Assembly: GCA_024710535.1 (NCBI GenBank)
Contig: JANJUO010000535.1
Coordinates: 1-6,608, forward strand
Direction: 5' to 3'
Length of the DNA: 6,608 nucleotides
Source: a bacterium
GTDB taxonomy: Bacteria; Bacteroidota; Ignavibacteria; Kapaibacteriales; UBA2268
A program made the position numbers and the translations under genes. Positions 6,332 to 6,608 of the stretch are shown here, one piece after another. Every line of letters starts with the position of its first letter. Position 1 is the first letter of the stretch. The notes below the pieces were generated by a model, which had not been told where the DNA came from, searched no databases, and was given only the letters and a program-made list of their open reading frames with translations.

Positions 6332-6608
6332 ATGGCGGCAGATGGTGAGATTTTGGATCAACCAATGGCAAACAGATTATCTCTAAAAAAAAATATAATA
6401 ATTCTTGCCGGTCATTACAAAGGTATCGATCAAAGAATTAGAGAAGCGTTAATTACAAAAGAAATTTCAATAGGCAATTTTGTATTAAGCGGTGGCGAAC
6501 TTCCCGCAGTTGTTCTCACTGATGCTATTGTTAGATTAATACCCGGTGTATTAGGTGATAGCGAATCTGCTCTTGAAGATTCATATCAGAATGGATTGCT
6601 CGAGCCGC
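6332..6608 (+). CDS. trmD: Possible re-initiated C-terminal TrmD fragment (open at window end)
   Basis: An in-frame ATG at 6332 follows the second stop by nine bases and starts MAADGEILDQPMANRLS. It is open for 92 codons to the window edge. It would contain most of the SAM-binding knot (LAGHYKGIDQRI, SIGNFVLSGGELPA) and the catalytic-Asp segment LEDSY, but lacks the N-terminal strands and the YPYGG loop supplied by the upstream fragment. The upstream bases are A/T only with no Shine-Dalgarno site. Re-initiation close to a stop is possible in principle, but a split TrmD is not something I know of. This entry describes the same DNA as the interrupted gene rather than a separate locus. Confidence 0.3.
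   Translation, partial: MAADGEILDQPMANRLSLKKNIIILAGHYKGIDQRIREALITKEISIGNFVLSGGELPAVVLTDAIVRLIPGVLGDSESALEDSYQNGLLEP

Larger units (their letters stand above)
6053..6608 (+). pseudogene. trmD: tRNA (guanine37-N1)-methyltransferase gene interrupted by two in-frame TAA stops; 3' end cut by window
   Basis: TrmD is the SPOUT-class enzyme that puts m1G37 on tRNAs using S-adenosylmethionine, preventing +1 frameshifting, and is usually essential. The frame reads RIDLISAVPEIMES, HNLHDYAEDK and DDYPYGGAAGM up to IEKLKS, then TAA at 6305, RHYD, TAA at 6320, then IIFMAADGE and on to the edge. The downstream part is fully TrmD-like: LAGHYKGIDQRI, SIGNFVLSGGELPA, and VRLIPGVLGD with the Arg aligning to E. 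coli R154. LEDSY carries the Asp aligning to catalytic D169. No frameshift separates the halves. As I recall the family, both stops replace Glu (ERDYDE-like). One substitution worth noting is Asn in SIGN, where SIGD is usual. Translated normally, it would give an 84-residue N-terminal fragment. Whether this is a true pseudogene, base errors, a split enzyme or readthrough is open; the family call itself is firm. Confidence 0.85.

Noticed and set aside
6315..6386. Short ORF from the ATG at 6315 overlapping the second stop
   Set aside because: It runs about 23 codons in a different frame from TrmD, is W-rich and unlike any known peptide, and ends in TAA; likely chance.

Overview
The window is AT-rich bacterial chromosome (about one third G+C by eye). 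Every confident gene is on the + strand, and genes are packed closely. Starts are preceded by A-rich leaders rather than strong Shine-Dalgarno sites, one promoter-like box matches the Bacteroidota TAnnTTTG form, and the protein styles (long glutamine-dependent NadE, RimM, TrmD, a C21 lipoprotein with the HDFPQR motif) suggest the Bacteroidota/Chlorobiota/Ignavibacteria/Kapabacteria group. That placement is inference. No tRNA, rRNA, CRISPR array, insertion sequence or phage gene was seen.

Layout: (1) 1-1779 is the 5'-truncated gene for glutamine-dependent NAD+ synthetase; its reading frame is open through the left edge. (2) 1780-1837 is a very AT-rich spacer with an imperfect tandem element and a TATAAT box. 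(3) 1838-2515 encodes a NarL/FixJ-type response regulator with no kinase beside it. (4) 2516-2725 is the longest non-coding stretch. It holds a weak hairpin at the regulator's stop, a cluster of inverted repeats that could fold as a structured RNA, and a promoter-like box. (5) 2726-5011 encodes a UvrD/PcrA-type helicase. Two bases after it come a small DUF6265-like lipoprotein (5014-5493), then rimM (5524-6066), then trmD, which overlaps rimM and runs off the right edge.

Functionally these are mostly housekeeping genes: NAD+ synthesis, DNA repair, 30S ribosome maturation (RimM) and tRNA m1G37 methylation (TrmD), plus one transcription factor and one envelope lipoprotein. The rimM-trmD pairing is the usual one, but the customary upstream rpsP is replaced here by the helicase and lipoprotein genes.

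The strongest anomaly is in trmD. The frame is conserved from its start to the window edge, but two TAA stops sit in that same frame at 6305-6307 and 6320-6322, only five codons apart, with no frameshift. As I recall the family, both fall where relatives carry glutamate. Possible explanations are base errors in the sequence, a recently broken gene, a split or re-initiated TrmD, or readthrough. TAA is the normal terminator of every other gene here, so a general TAA reassignment does not fit. I did not find a convincing new multi-gene system; the trmD double stop and the 2531-2636 RNA-like region are the places to look.
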